Below are positions 24,613-33,289 of a stretch of DNA of 33,744 nucleotides, in pieces. The position numbers and the translations under genes are program-made. The DNA comes from Acinetobacter brisouii. Its GTDB lineage: Bacteria > Pseudomonadota > Gammaproteobacteria > Pseudomonadales > Moraxellaceae. Position 1 is the stretch's first letter, and every line of letters begins with the position of its first letter. Under the pieces are notes generated by a model. That model made no database searches. It was not told the origin of the DNA and saw only the letters and a program-made list of their open reading frames with translations. The DNA is taken from assembly GCF_008993995.1 (NCBI RefSeq), contig NZ_BKNN01000031.1:1-33744 (forward strand), read 5' to 3'.

Positions 24613-25362
24613 TTAGGCATCTAATTGTTCAAGGACATCATCAGAAAATTCAACGTTGGTATAAACGTTTTGAACGTCATCTAAATCTTCAAACATATCA
24701 ATCATTTTTACGATTTTTTTCGCTTGATCGATGTCAGAAATTAAAGCTTTTGTTGAAGGGTTCATAACCACTTCAGCATTGTCAGATTTTAAACCTGCTG
24801 CTGCTAGCGCATCTTGAATGTCACCAAAAGTTTCTGGTGTGGTGATGACTAAAATTTCATCTTCTGACACTTCAATATCTTCAGCGCCAGCTTCTAAAGC
24901 CACGTCCATGATTTTGTCTTCTAAAGACACATCTTCAAACGTAATTTCACCGCGTTTAGTAAACATATACGCCACTGAACCCGCAGTCCCTAAGTTACCA
25001 TCTGTTTTAGAGAAACAATGGCGAACATCGGGTACTGTGCGGTTTAAGTTATCTGTCATGGTTTCAACAATAACAGCAACACCGCCAACGCCATAACCTT
25101 CATAAGTCACTTCTTTTAAATCAGCATTTTCTTCACCACCAACACCGCGCTGAATTGCACGGTTGATCGTATCACGCGTCATATTTGCGACTAATGCTTT
25201 CTCAACGACAGCACGTAAACGAGGGTTAGACGCAACATCACCACCGCCTAAACGGGCAGCTGTAACGATTTCACGAATAAATTTTGTGAATACTTTAGCG
25301 CGGCTCGCATCTTGTTTTGCTTTACGATGCTTAGTATTAGCCCACTTGGAATGACCCGCCAT
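24613..25362 (-). CDS. yebC: YebC/PmpR-family regulatory protein
   Basis: A 249-residue YebC/TACO1 protein, typically 240-250. [19 protein letters not shown] is the universal N-terminus, and the [19 protein letters not shown] and [13 protein letters not shown] blocks are conserved. The family has been described as a transcription regulator and as a translation factor acting on stalled ribosomes. The frame extends 13 codons upstream of this ATG, but AAGGAGC sits at the right distance before 25362 and the MAGHSKWAN start is invariant. In other bacteria yebC is next to ruvC; here the neighbours are an acyltransferase and DUF347. Confidence 0.94.
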   Translation of the reverse strand: MAGHSKWANTKHRKAKQDASRAKVFTKFIREIVTAARLGGGDVASNPRLRAVVEKALVANMTRDTINRAIQRGVGGEENADLKEVTYEGYGVGGVAVIVETMTDNLNRTVPDVRHCFSKTDGNLGTAGSVAYMFTKRGEITFEDVSLEDKIMDVALEAGAEDIEVSEDEILVITTPETFGDIQDALAAAGLKSDNAEVVMNPSTKALISDIDQAKKIVKMIDMFEDLDDVQNVYTNVEFSDDVLEQLDA

Positions 25363-25464
25363 GCAAATATGCTCCTTAAAGATTGGTCTATGCCATATCA
25401 AAATGCTGAGATTCTACCACAACGCTATTTTATGAAAAATAGTGATTTCCTAAAACCCGACATT

Positions 25465-26028
25465 CTATAGGCTTTTTGCTGGAGGAATGACGATATCTAG
25501 ACCAGTTAGACGCAAATACATTTCTTGAATTTGCTTCATATCTTGGTCAAAGTCATTCGGATAAATCTTCCCAATAATCCCGCCTTGTTTGGTCTTGGCA
25601 TTGGCGTACATCAGCACGATTGGGACATTGGCCGCTTTAGCAATATGCCAAAACCCTGTACGAATGGGTCGGCGAGGTTCACCATTTTTAGCACGAGTTC
25701 CTTCTGGGGCAATCACCAGATTAAATTTTTGGTGGTTTTGGAACTCTTGAACCATTTGCTGAACAAGGTCTTGTTTCGCTTTGCGATCTACAGGAATTGC
25801 ACCAAATGCTTTGAGCACAGGAGAAAGCGGGCCTTTAAACAACTCTTTCTTGACGAGTGTGTGAATTTTAATGCCTAAAATTTGAAAAAGTGACCAAGAC
25901 AATATGCCATCCATGATGGAAGTATGTTCAAAGCCAATTAAAACTTGCTTATCTTCAAGAATGCCATCTTGAATATGATAAGTCCAACCTGAAAGTTTAA
26001 AGGTGAGCTTTCCAAGTTGTTTTTTCAT
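25465..26028 (-). CDS. 1-acyl-sn-glycerol-3-phosphate acyltransferase-like protein
   Basis: A 187-residue PlsC-superfamily acyltransferase. The catalytic H-x4-D motif is HTSIMD (His35, Asp40) and the phosphate-binding APEGTRAK block is near residue 107. FGAIPVDRKAK in between is also conserved. It probably transfers fatty acyl groups to a phospholipid or glycerophosphate acceptor at the inner membrane. It is shorter than canonical PlsC (about 240) and has no clear membrane helix, so a specialised or accessory acyltransferase is possible. The ATG at 26028 is preceded by AAGGT; an ATG five codons upstream (26043) lacks a good site. Confidence 0.82.
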   Translation of the reverse strand: MKKQLGKLTFKLSGWTYHIQDGILEDKQVLIGFEHTSIMDGILSWSLFQILGIKIHTLVKKELFKGPLSPVLKAFGAIPVDRKAKQDLVQQMVQEFQNHQKFNLVIAPEGTRAKNGEPRRPIRTGFWHIAKAANVPIVLMYANAKTKQGGIIGKIYPNDFDQDMKQIQEMYLRLTGLDIVIPPAKSL

Positions 26029-26137
26029 GAGATTACCTTGCATCTTGTCTTTTAGGAAAATAGCGACAAGCGCCCAAAAAAAAGATGCTGGATTGTATGA
26101 CTCTAATGAGATTTCGACAAGTTAAATCAGATCGTAC

Positions 26138-26770
26138 TTAGGTATCGTCTGAGTTAAACATACCATCGTCAAATAAATGGTTGGATTCGACAATCTTCTT
26201 CGCGATGTAATAAGATTCACGCATTCGAATGAGAATAATTTGCGAATGCATTTCAATTTCACCAAATTCAGAGCGTACCTGCACATAATGTAACTGACCA
26301 TATTCATCTCGTACCCGAGCCTGTGCGGTACTTTCAGGGCGGGCATTACCATTGCAAATCGTGGCTAAGCGACCAATCAAGCTTTTTTGTTTGCGTTCAA
26401 ATTGTGGGCGAATCACCTGATCAAGGCAGTGGATCATAAATACGGTAAAGAACAGGGCAATCACGAGTGTGGGGAGGAGTAAATAAACCACAGGAGCAAA
26501 GGTATTTTGATAAGCAAAAAAGAATAATTGCAGAAAATAACCCGCAAAACTGAAATTAATCAGAAAAAAAACCACAATCAGGATTTTAGAAAACTTTATT
26601 TCTAACAATGGTGTTTTAATCATATGCGGAATCAAATGCTTGAGTGAGGCAAATGGTCGTCCACCTAAGTAAAACCCGACAGTTTCGACCAGACTTAAAA
26701 TCACCAATGCCATTACACTAGCGTGAAATGGCATGAGTTCAGCACTGGTCAAGAAAGTATGTAGACTCAT
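26138..26770 (-). CDS. YqiJ-like membrane protein with C-terminal OB-like domain
   Basis: About 210 residues with hydrophobic helices at about 12-35, 60-83 and 88-115, and a soluble C-terminal domain from about 130 (ATICNGNARPESTAQARVRD, then GQLHYVQVRSE). It resembles E. coli YqiJ, whose DQFGQIHYLLLEP segment aligns with the DEYGQLHYVQVRS run. YqiJ is normally paired with the flotillin YqiK, but no flotillin gene is adjacent. Two ATGs upstream (26803 and 26779) are in frame. The start at 26770 best matches the YqiJ N-terminal length and has GAG nine bases before it; the 26803 start would overlap the Rieske gene by 23 bp. Function is unknown; NfeD/OB proteins are thought to shape membrane microdomains. 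Confidence 0.65.
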   Translation of the reverse strand: MSLHTFLTSAELMPFHASVMALVILSLVETVGFYLGGRPFASLKHLIPHMIKTPLLEIKFSKILIVVFFLINFSFAGYFLQLFFFAYQNTFAPVVYLLLPTLVIALFFTVFMIHCLDQVIRPQFERKQKSLIGRLATICNGNARPESTAQARVRDEYGQLHYVQVRSEFGEIEMHSQIILIRMRESYYIAKKIVESNHLFDDGMFNSDDT

Positions 26771-26780
26771 CATGAACATC

Positions 26781-27104
26781 TCAAGATAAGTAAATACCGC
26801 CATCAGAATGGACTTGAATCGCTATTTTTTGTAGCGATTCACCTAGACATGGACCAGAGATACATTCACCTGTTTCGACGTTAAATAAAGCGCCATGCGT
26901 TGAACATTGAATATATTCCTGATCTTGGTCTAAGAACTGGTTTTCTAAAAATTCCAGTTCAACTTGCAAATGCGGACACAAATTTTTATATGCATAAAAC
27001 ATTCCATCACGTTGCGTAATAAAAATCGTGCTACCTTCAGGGGTATCGAAAGCACGGGCTTCACGCTCAGGAACATCTTCAGTCATACAAATTTTTTGAG
27101 TCAT
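26781..27104 (-). CDS. Rieske [2Fe-2S] ferredoxin-like protein
   Basis: A 107-residue soluble protein with the Rieske ligand pairs C43-P-H45 (NLCPHLQ) and C67-S-T-H70 (CSTHGALFN), then GECISGPCLGESL. Members act as small electron donors for oxygenases or nitrite-reductase-like proteins. No oxygenase subunit is adjacent, so the partner is unknown. The start codon overlaps the upstream kinase stop by one base (TAATG), indicating translational coupling, and its stop is within a few bases of the YqiJ-like start. Two extra Cys (81, 86) lie after the second ligand pair. Confidence 0.9.
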   Translation of the reverse strand: MTQKICMTEDVPEREARAFDTPEGSTIFITQRDGMFYAYKNLCPHLQVELEFLENQFLDQDQEYIQCSTHGALFNVETGECISGPCLGESLQKIAIQVHSDGGIYLS

Positions 27105-28108
27105 TATGCAAGATCCATTTCAATGTTTTGCTGTAGTCTAGCATATTTTTCAATCGCAAGACGTGGGCCAAATTGAGCAACCACTTCACTTGAAATTAAC
27201 ACAGCAAGTTCTGCGGCTTGTTCTAGGCTTGAGCCTTGATGAATCGCGTAAAGGAATGCACCTGCAAAGGCATCACCTGCACCATTGGTATCCACTGCTT
27301 TTACTGGACGACCTTCAACTTGAATTTGTTCGTTTTGGCTTGCAACCAATGCACCTTTTGCACCCAAAGTAATCACGACATTTTGGTTGTTTTTTAGCAA
27401 AACTGCCAGTGCTGCATCGATATCGGCTGTTTCGGTGAACATCAATGCTTCTTGCTCATTACAGAACAGCAAATCAACACCATCAGCCAATAATTCTGTT
27501 AAGCCCGCACGTGCATATTGCACCATGGCTGGATCAGACAAAGACAATGCAATTTTGACGCCATTTTCTTTGGCAATTTTGCGTGCTTGAGCAACAGCTT
27601 GGCGAGCTGTATCGCTAGTCGATAAATAACCTTCGATATACAGCCATTCAGCGTTTTGTAAAGCGCTATAGTCAATTTGATTGACAGAAAGCTCAGCAGT
27701 AATTCCCAAGTAAGTATGCATAGTACGTTCGGTATCTGGCGTAATCAGTACCATACACGTACCAGTAACACCTTCACTGATTGACTGCTGAGCAGTGAAA
27801 ATACCTGCATCGTTTAAGCCATCTAAGTATAGTTGACCAAGTTCATCGTTACCTACGCGGCAACCATAAAATGCACGACCACCCAAAGCACTAAATGCAA
27901 CTGTTGTATTGGCTGCAGAACCACCACTTGCTTGACCTTTATAAACTTGAGAGGCTTGTAGGTTTTGATACAGCGCTGCTTGAGTATCACCATCGGTCAA
28001 TTGCATGGTGCCTTTTTGCAAGTTTTGTGTAGCTAAGAAATCATCGGAAACCTGAAATTCTTGGTCAATTAGGGCATTACCAAGTGCAAAAAGGGCAATT
28101 TTTGACAT
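27104..28108 (-). CDS. PfkB-family carbohydrate/nucleoside kinase (adenosine-kinase-like)
   Basis: A 334-residue ribokinase-fold kinase. The N-terminal FALGNALIDQEFQVSDD, the GGSAANTTVAFSALGGRAF substrate loop, and the C-terminal PfkB signature DTNGAGDAFAGAFLYA (catalytic Asp, anion-hole GAGD) are clear. The GxANTT pattern and length resemble the adenosine-kinase-like enzymes annotated in Acinetobacter, but sugar kinases share these motifs, so the substrate is unproven. The frame opens at 28165, but those extra residues overlap a likely promoter, and the ATG at 28108 matches the family start. First gene of a coupled kinase-Rieske-YqiJ-like set. Confidence 0.85.
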   Translation of the reverse strand: MSKIALFALGNALIDQEFQVSDDFLATQNLQKGTMQLTDGDTQAALYQNLQASQVYKGQASGGSAANTTVAFSALGGRAFYGCRVGNDELGQLYLDGLNDAGIFTAQQSISEGVTGTCMVLITPDTERTMHTYLGITAELSVNQIDYSALQNAEWLYIEGYLSTSDTARQAVAQARKIAKENGVKIALSLSDPAMVQYARAGLTELLADGVDLLFCNEQEALMFTETADIDAALAVLLKNNQNVVITLGAKGALVASQNEQIQVEGRPVKAVDTNGAGDAFAGAFLYAIHQGSSLEQAAELAVLISSEVVAQFGPRLAIEKYARLQQNIEMDLA

Positions 28109-28241
28109 GTGTGTGGGCTCATTGCAAGTTTTTAAGGCTGAACATTTTACACTAAACCTAAACATTACAGTAGATAAGATGAATAAAATTCAGGTTTTTA
28201 TTCGGAATTTGATGATGAATATGCAAGATAAATGAATGAAA

Positions 28242-28288
28242 GAATGATCTAAAATAGCCTAAGTTTTTTCGATCATTCCTCGTATAAT
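28242..28288. promoter_or_regulatory. Dyad and TATAAT box between the kinase and the SH3-like gene
   Basis: GAATGATC (28242-28249) and GATCATTC (28271-28278) are perfect 8-bp complements 21 bp apart. TATAAT (28283-28288) on the plus strand follows closely with only a weak -35. A plus-strand transcript from here would be antisense to the gene at 28317-28685. Confidence 0.3.
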
Positions 28289-28316
28289 CAATACCCTGTT
28301 GAAAATGTGTTTGCTC

Positions 28317-28685
28317 TTAATTTGGACTGATTCGTCCTGAAACTTTAAAATCTTTTGCTTTCACCCAGCCCTCCGTATCAACACCATTATTACTGATATA
28401 CATGACATACAGCCAAAGCTCATTCTCATTTTTAAATTCTTGGTAAGCAATCACAGAATCTTTAGGAATAATAAAGACATTCTTCATTTTGCATTGCTCA
28501 GAAGGAGCAGTATGAAAGTAGCTGCGATAACCTTTAGGCCCTTTGACGGTATAACTATATTTTGTGCCGTAGTTTGCACCATTATCATCAGCAATTTTGG
28601 CTAGCCGATCACAGTTCGGACTTGCATATAAGCTGCTTGAAATCAGACAAGAGATTGCGAATAGGTAAGATTTTTTCATTGTCAT
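28317..28685 (-). CDS. Small secreted protein with SH3-like C-terminus
   Basis: A 122-residue protein. Residues 1-22 are a signal peptide (KKSYLFAISCLISSSLYA|SPNC). The mature part has two Cys (CDRLAK, EQCKMKN) that may form a disulfide. The end, NELWLYVMYISNNGV then EGWVKAKDFK, is typical of bacterial SH3 domains that bind peptidoglycan or peptides. I do not recognise a named family. ATGs at 28685 and 28679 are both possible; neither has a strong Shine-Dalgarno. It appears monocistronic. A periplasmic role is inferred from the signal peptide alone. Confidence 0.65.
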   Translation of the reverse strand: MTMKKSYLFAISCLISSSLYASPNCDRLAKIADDNGANYGTKYSYTVKGPKGYRSYFHTAPSEQCKMKNVFIIPKDSVIAYQEFKNENELWLYVMYISNNGVDTEGWVKAKDFKVSGRISPN

Positions 28686-28851
28686 CTACACTTTGTATTT
28701 TTACATGGATTAAAGGGATTATTTTCGTTGTAAATTTGATCTGCGCTTGCAGCATAAAAACCAAAATACTCAAGTTTTTATATGAAAAGCGACAATATCT
28801 ATCGCATAATAACAAAATATGATTGAAGATGATTTTTATTTAGGAGAGCAC

Positions 28852-31794
28852 ATGACTGTAGATGTCACTGAAACCATTACTCAAACTATTCATCCTGCGT
28901 TTCAGCTGTTACGTCAGCATCATGTTGAGGCTTTAGACATTGATGTTTATGAATATAAACACAAAGTAACGGGTGCTGTGCATTATCATCTTGCAAGTGA
29001 AAATGATGAAAATGTATTTCTCGTTGCTTTTCGTACCCAACCTATGGATTCAAAAGGTGAAGCGCATATTTTAGAGCATACGGTGTTGTGTGGCTCAGAG
29101 CGTTTTCCTGTACGTGACCCATTCTTTTTAATGATTCGCCGTTCATTAAATACGTTCATGAACGCATTTACCTCAGCAGACTGGACAGCCTATCCATTTG
29201 CAACACAAAACAAGAAAGACTTTCAAAACTTGCTTTCAGTTTATTTGGATGCTGCATTTGCTGCGAATCTCAATCCGCTTGATTTTGCTCAAGAAGGGAT
29301 TCGTGTTGAGCTAGATGAGCAAGGCAAACCTGTATTTAAAGGTGTGGTATTTAACGAAATGAAAGGGGCGATGAGCTCACCTTCAGATCAGTTGTATCAT
29401 CAATTGGCGCATCATTTATTTCCGACCACAACCTATCACTACAATTCGGGTGGTGACCCAAAAGACATTCCAGATTTAACTTATGCTGAACTGCGTGAGT
29501 TTTATCAAACGCATTATCATCCAAGTAATGCGGTATTTATGACTTTTGGTAATCAAACCGCATATGAGTTGCAAGAGCAAATTCAAACTCAAGCATTGCA
29601 TAAATTCAAAGCAGGTAAAACTTTACATTCAACGCCTGAGCAACGCCTAGCAGCACCGATTGAAGTGACTGAAACTTATGCGGTGGATGCAGAAGATCTT
29701 AAAGACAAAACCTATCATGTGTTGGCGTGGTTGTTGCCACAAGCCAGCGACATCAAACTGCGTTTAGGTATGCGTTTGGTTGAAGGCATTTTACTCGAAA
29801 ACTCAGCTTCACCATTACGTCATTATTTAGAAACCTGTGGTTATGCCGATTCGACTGGCCCATTTATGGGTGTAGATGACAGCAATTTTGAAATGACTTT
29901 CTACTGTGCAGTTCAAGGTTCAGAGCCTGAACATGCAGAAACCTTTAAAAATGGTGTATTGAAAGTTCTACAAGAGGTTGCATCTCAACCTGCTGATTCT
30001 GAAGTGGTTGATTCGATTCTACATCAGATTGAACTACATCAACGTGAAGTCGGTGGAGATGGAACGCCGTATGGTTTAAGTCTGATTTTAAATGGTTTAA
30101 GCAGCGCGATTCACCACAGTGACCCAGTGGATGTTTGGGATGTCGATGCTGCAATTGAATCGGTCAAAGAAGAACTCAAAGACCCGATGTGGTTGTCGAA
30201 CCTGATTCAGACTTATTTGTTGGATAACCCTCATCGCGTGCAGTTAACGCTTGTTCCAGATGCGAATAAATCAGCAGAAGAACAGCAACAAGAACAGGCA
30301 CGTTTAGATCAGATTGAGGCGAATTTAACAGATGCTGACCGTGCTGAAATTATTGCCAATACTGAAGCACTTAATAAACGTCAGGAAACACCTGATAATT
30401 TGGAGTTATTACCTAAAGTTGGTTTAGAAGATATTCCTGCGGAAATTCAGATTGTACAAGGCGAGCTACGTGAGATTATTAGCAATAATGATGACATGCC
30501 ATTACATTTGTATCATGCTGGAACAAATGGCCTGTACTATCAACAAGTGATTGTTGAAATCCCAGACGCTGTAGTGCAGTCGCCGTATTTCAACTTGCTG
30601 TCGATTTTGGTTGGTGAAGTTGGTGCGGGTGAATATGACTATTTAGCTTTGCAGCATGTACAAACTGCGGTAAGCGGTGGCTTGGGTATGGGTGCATCGT
30701 TACGTAGTGGCTTGAACGATAAAAATAAAATCAGTGCATTTTTAACCTTAACCACAAAATCTTTGGCGGATCGCCTCGATGCGATTGGCTTGTTGAAACT
30801 GGCATTTGAAAAACTGCGTTTCGATGAAAAAGACCGTATTTTAGAATTATTGCAACAGCGTAAAACACGTTGGCAGTCACGTTTGTCAGGTTCAGGGCAT
30901 AGCTATGCCATGCAAATCGCATCGCGTCATATGAGTGCCTTGGCTGAGCGTGATTATTTTAATACAGGTTTAGGTGCGCTGAATTGGTTGGCTGAGTTGA
31001 TTGAGCGAATTCAAAAAGATGAACAAGCCTATGTGGTATTCATCCAAGAGCTTAAAAATATTCACCAATTGTTATTACAAGCGCCAAAACAGTTCCTGCT
31101 TGTTTGTGAAGATATGCATAGCCAACGACTGGTTGAGCATGTACAAGACGTGTGGAACAAGGTTGAAGTTGAACATCAGCCAATTGAGCTTCAGCAAGTC
31201 GTGCGTGAAAACTCAGCGCAAGACCAAGCTTGGTTAATTCAAAGTAATGTTCAGTTCTGTTCATCGGCTTATCAGGCAGTTGAAGTATCACATCCAGATG
31301 CTGCGGTGTTTATGGTCTTGGCAGGGTATTTGCGTAACGGATTTTTGCATAGCGCGATTCGTGAAAAAGGTGGTGCGTATGGTGGTGGTGCAAGCTACGA
31401 TGGCAACGCCTGTGCGTTCCGTTTCTATAGTTACCGTGACCCTCGCTTAACTGAAACTTTCCAAGACTTTGAAGCCAGTTTAAATTGGCTCATGACAGCA
31501 CCTCAGCAGCCACATCAACTTGAAGAAGCGATTCTTGGTTTAGTCGCGAGTATGGACAAACCAGGTTCTCCAGCAGGTGAAGCGATTAGTGCATGTTATG
31601 CTCTGTTGCATCAGCGTTCGCCAGCATTTAGAACTGAGTTGCGTGCACGTATTTTGGCAGTCACTTTGGACGATTTAAAACGTGTTGTGGCGCAATATTT
31701 GCTAAATCAAAAAGTGACTAAGGCTGTTGTAGCACCATTTGCAAAACGTGAACAGCTAGAGCAACTGGGTTTTGAAATTAAACAAGTGAATTAA
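28852..31794 (+). CDS. PreP-like M16C zinc metalloprotease
   Basis: A 980-residue M16 peptidase. The inverted zinc motif HILEH (His72, Glu75, His76) is followed by TVLCGSERFPVRDPFF, RSLNTFMNAFTSADWTAYPF and FKGVVFNEMKGAMS, the latter holding the third zinc ligand. The C-terminal half has the second M16 domain with REKGGAYGGGASYDG and FYSYRDPRL. Size and motifs match mitochondrial/chloroplast PreP and bacterial relatives, which degrade unstructured peptides. No signal peptide is visible, so it is probably cytoplasmic. The frame opens 11 codons earlier (28819), but AGGAG lies 5 bases before the ATG at 28852. It is followed 19 bp later by pldA. Confidence 0.93.
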   Translation: MTVDVTETITQTIHPAFQLLRQHHVEALDIDVYEYKHKVTGAVHYHLASENDENVFLVAFRTQPMDSKGEAHILEHTVLCGSERFPVRDPFFLMIRRSLNTFMNAFTSADWTAYPFATQNKKDFQNLLSVYLDAAFAANLNPLDFAQEGIRVELDEQGKPVFKGVVFNEMKGAMSSPSDQLYHQLAHHLFPTTTYHYNSGGDPKDIPDLTYAELREFYQTHYHPSNAVFMTFGNQTAYELQEQIQTQALHKFKAGKTLHSTPEQRLAAPIEVTETYAVDAEDLKDKTYHVLAWLLPQASDIKLRLGMRLVEGILLENSASPLRHYLETCGYADSTGPFMGVDDSNFEMTFYCAVQGSEPEHAETFKNGVLKVLQEVASQPADSEVVDSILHQIELHQREVGGDGTPYGLSLILNGLSSAIHHSDPVDVWDVDAAIESVKEELKDPMWLSNLIQTYLLDNPHRVQLTLVPDANKSAEEQQQEQARLDQIEANLTDADRAEIIANTEALNKRQETPDNLELLPKVGLEDIPAEIQIVQGELREIISNNDDMPLHLYHAGTNGLYYQQVIVEIPDAVVQSPYFNLLSILVGEVGAGEYDYLALQHVQTAVSGGLGMGASLRSGLNDKNKISAFLTLTTKSLADRLDAIGLLKLAFEKLRFDEKDRILELLQQRKTRWQSRLSGSGHSYAMQIASRHMSALAERDYFNTGLGALNWLAELIERIQKDEQAYVVFIQELKNIHQLLLQAPKQFLLVCEDMHSQRLVEHVQDVWNKVEVEHQPIELQQVVRENSAQDQAWLIQSNVQFCSSAYQAVEVSHPDAAVFMVLAGYLRNGFLHSAIREKGGAYGGGASYDGNACAFRFYSYRDPRLTETFQDFEASLNWLMTAPQQPHQLEEAILGLVASMDKPGSPAGEAISACYALLHQRSPAFRTELRARILAVTLDDLKRVVAQYLLNQKVTKAVVAPFAKREQLEQLGFEIKQVN

Positions 31795-31813
31795 TTTGCT
31801 GGAGATTCAATCT

Positions 31814-32959
31814 ATGCCGTTCAAACCTTTTGAACGTAAATCCCAAGTACTGCGATTTATTCCAGTGCTTGGCGGCAGTTTATTATGTTGTTCTTTAAGC
31901 TTTGCTGATGAAAAGACCACAGAAAGCTTTCATCCAAATAGCGGTCAGGCATGTGCAGGAATTATTGGTGATCCAGATCGCCTAGCCTGTTATGACAGTT
32001 ACTTTAAGCCCAAAACAATGCAGGACAATGCGCCTGCGATGGCTACTTCACAGACAGCAGCAACAGCCAATTTGGCAGTTGCTGCTCAGGCTGCGACTGA
32101 TGCCAGTAGCGCCAAGCAAGGCAGTTTAAAAGATAAATTGTCACAGTCTTTGCACTTTATTTATTCGCACGATGCGCGTCAGCCACTCAATACACAAGAC
32201 TCATTGTTAGATAGTCGTTGGGAATTATCGGAAAAGAGCAAACTCGGTACATGGAATATTCGTGGATATAAACCTGTATATGTACTGCCTGTGTTTTGGA
32301 CAAGTGACCGAAATGAACTTCCAAGCAGTCCAAATCAACTCAATACTGTAAAAAAACGTCAGGATTTAAATTCGACAGAAGCGAAGTTCCAGTTGTCATT
32401 AAAAACCAGAGCATGGGAAAACATCTTTGGGAATAATGGTGACTTGTGGTTAGGCTATACCCAGTCTTCGCGTTGGCAAGTGTATAACGAAGACAATTCA
32501 CGACCATTTCGTGAAACCAATTATGAGCCTGAAGCAAGTTTAATGTTTAGAACCAATTACAACTTGTTGGGATTAGATGGGCGTTTATTTGGTATTACGT
32601 TGAATCATCAGTCCAATGGTCAGGCAGATCAATTTTCACGAAGCTGGAATCGCGTCATGCTGAACTTTGGATTAGAGCGTGGCAATTTTGCAGTGATGAT
32701 TCGCCCTTGGTATCGTTTGCCTGAAGATGCGACCGATGATAACAACCCCGATATTGAAAACTATATAGGGCGAGGTGACATTACAGGTTTTTATCGTTGG
32801 AAAGACAATGATTTTTCCTTAATGTTACGTCATTCACTACGAACAGGCGATGCTTCACATGGCGCTGTACAGTTTGACTGGACTTTCCCGATTAAAGGCA
32901 AACTACGTGGACAAGTACAGTTGAACCGTACCGGGTTTGTCGGAGAGTCAATATTCTGA
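31814..32959 (+). pseudogene. pldA: Outer-membrane phospholipase A, C-terminus replaced by IS3 insertion
   Basis: OMPLA hydrolyses phospholipids in the outer leaflet as a calcium-dependent dimer. The signal peptide is at about 1-32 and an Ala-rich linker at 70-105. The barrel follows: WLGYTQSSRWQVYN, SRPFRETNYEPE, then LNHQSNGQADQFSRSWN with His265, Ser267 and Asn279, the same spacing as E. coli H142/S144/N156. The native sequence stops after GKLRGQVQ, with the next Leu codon spanning the junction. E. coli continues here with about 27 residues (SGYGESLIDYN onward) forming the last strand. The frame instead enters the IS at 32922 and adds 11 residues ending GESIF. The ATG at 31814 has GGAG upstream; a TTG six codons earlier is less likely. 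Probably inactive, although the triad is intact. Confidence 0.88.
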
Positions 32960-32971
32960 GAGACTACCCCG

Positions 32972-33289
32972 ATGACAAAATTAAAATATACCCCTGAAAT
33001 CAGAGAAAGAGCGGTTCAATTATTGATTGAATCTGAAAAAGATTATCCTTCTACTTGGGCTGCGATCACCGCTATTGCTCCCAAGATAGGTTGTACTCCT
33101 GAAACACTACGTGTTTGGTATCAAAAATATTTAGATAAACTAAATCCAGTTAAAGTACAGCAGCTTTCAGATCAAGAACGTATTAAACAACTCGAACGTG
33201 AAAATAAAGAACTGCAACGCGCCAATGAAATTCTACGTAAAGCAGCCGCTTTTTTCGCCCAGGCGGAGCTCGACCGCCCACACAAATAA
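32972..33289 (+). CDS. IS3-family transposase OrfA
   Basis: A 105-residue protein: an N-terminal helix-turn-helix (YTPEIRERAVQLLIESEKDY, AAITAIAPKIGCTPETLRVW) for terminal-repeat binding and a C-terminal leucine-zipper-like helix (QERIKQLERENKELQRANEI) for multimerisation, ending LRKAAAFFAQAELDRP. The AQAELDRP tail is very common in this IS group. Alone it regulates; joined to OrfB by a -1 frameshift it makes the active transposase. The stop overlaps the OrfB ATG by one base (TAATG). Confidence 0.95.
   Translation: MTKLKYTPEIRERAVQLLIESEKDYPSTWAAITAIAPKIGCTPETLRVWYQKYLDKLNPVKVQQLSDQERIKQLERENKELQRANEILRKAAAFFAQAELDRPHK
33250..33256 (+). promoter_or_regulatory. Programmed -1 frameshift site in the IS3 element
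   Basis: T-TTT-TTC, read in the orfA frame as GCT TTT TTC, is a canonical X-XXY-YYZ heptamer. The -1 frame is open from this point through to the OrfB ATG at 33289 and beyond (checked codon by codon), so slippage would yield an OrfAB fusion. Confidence 0.75.
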
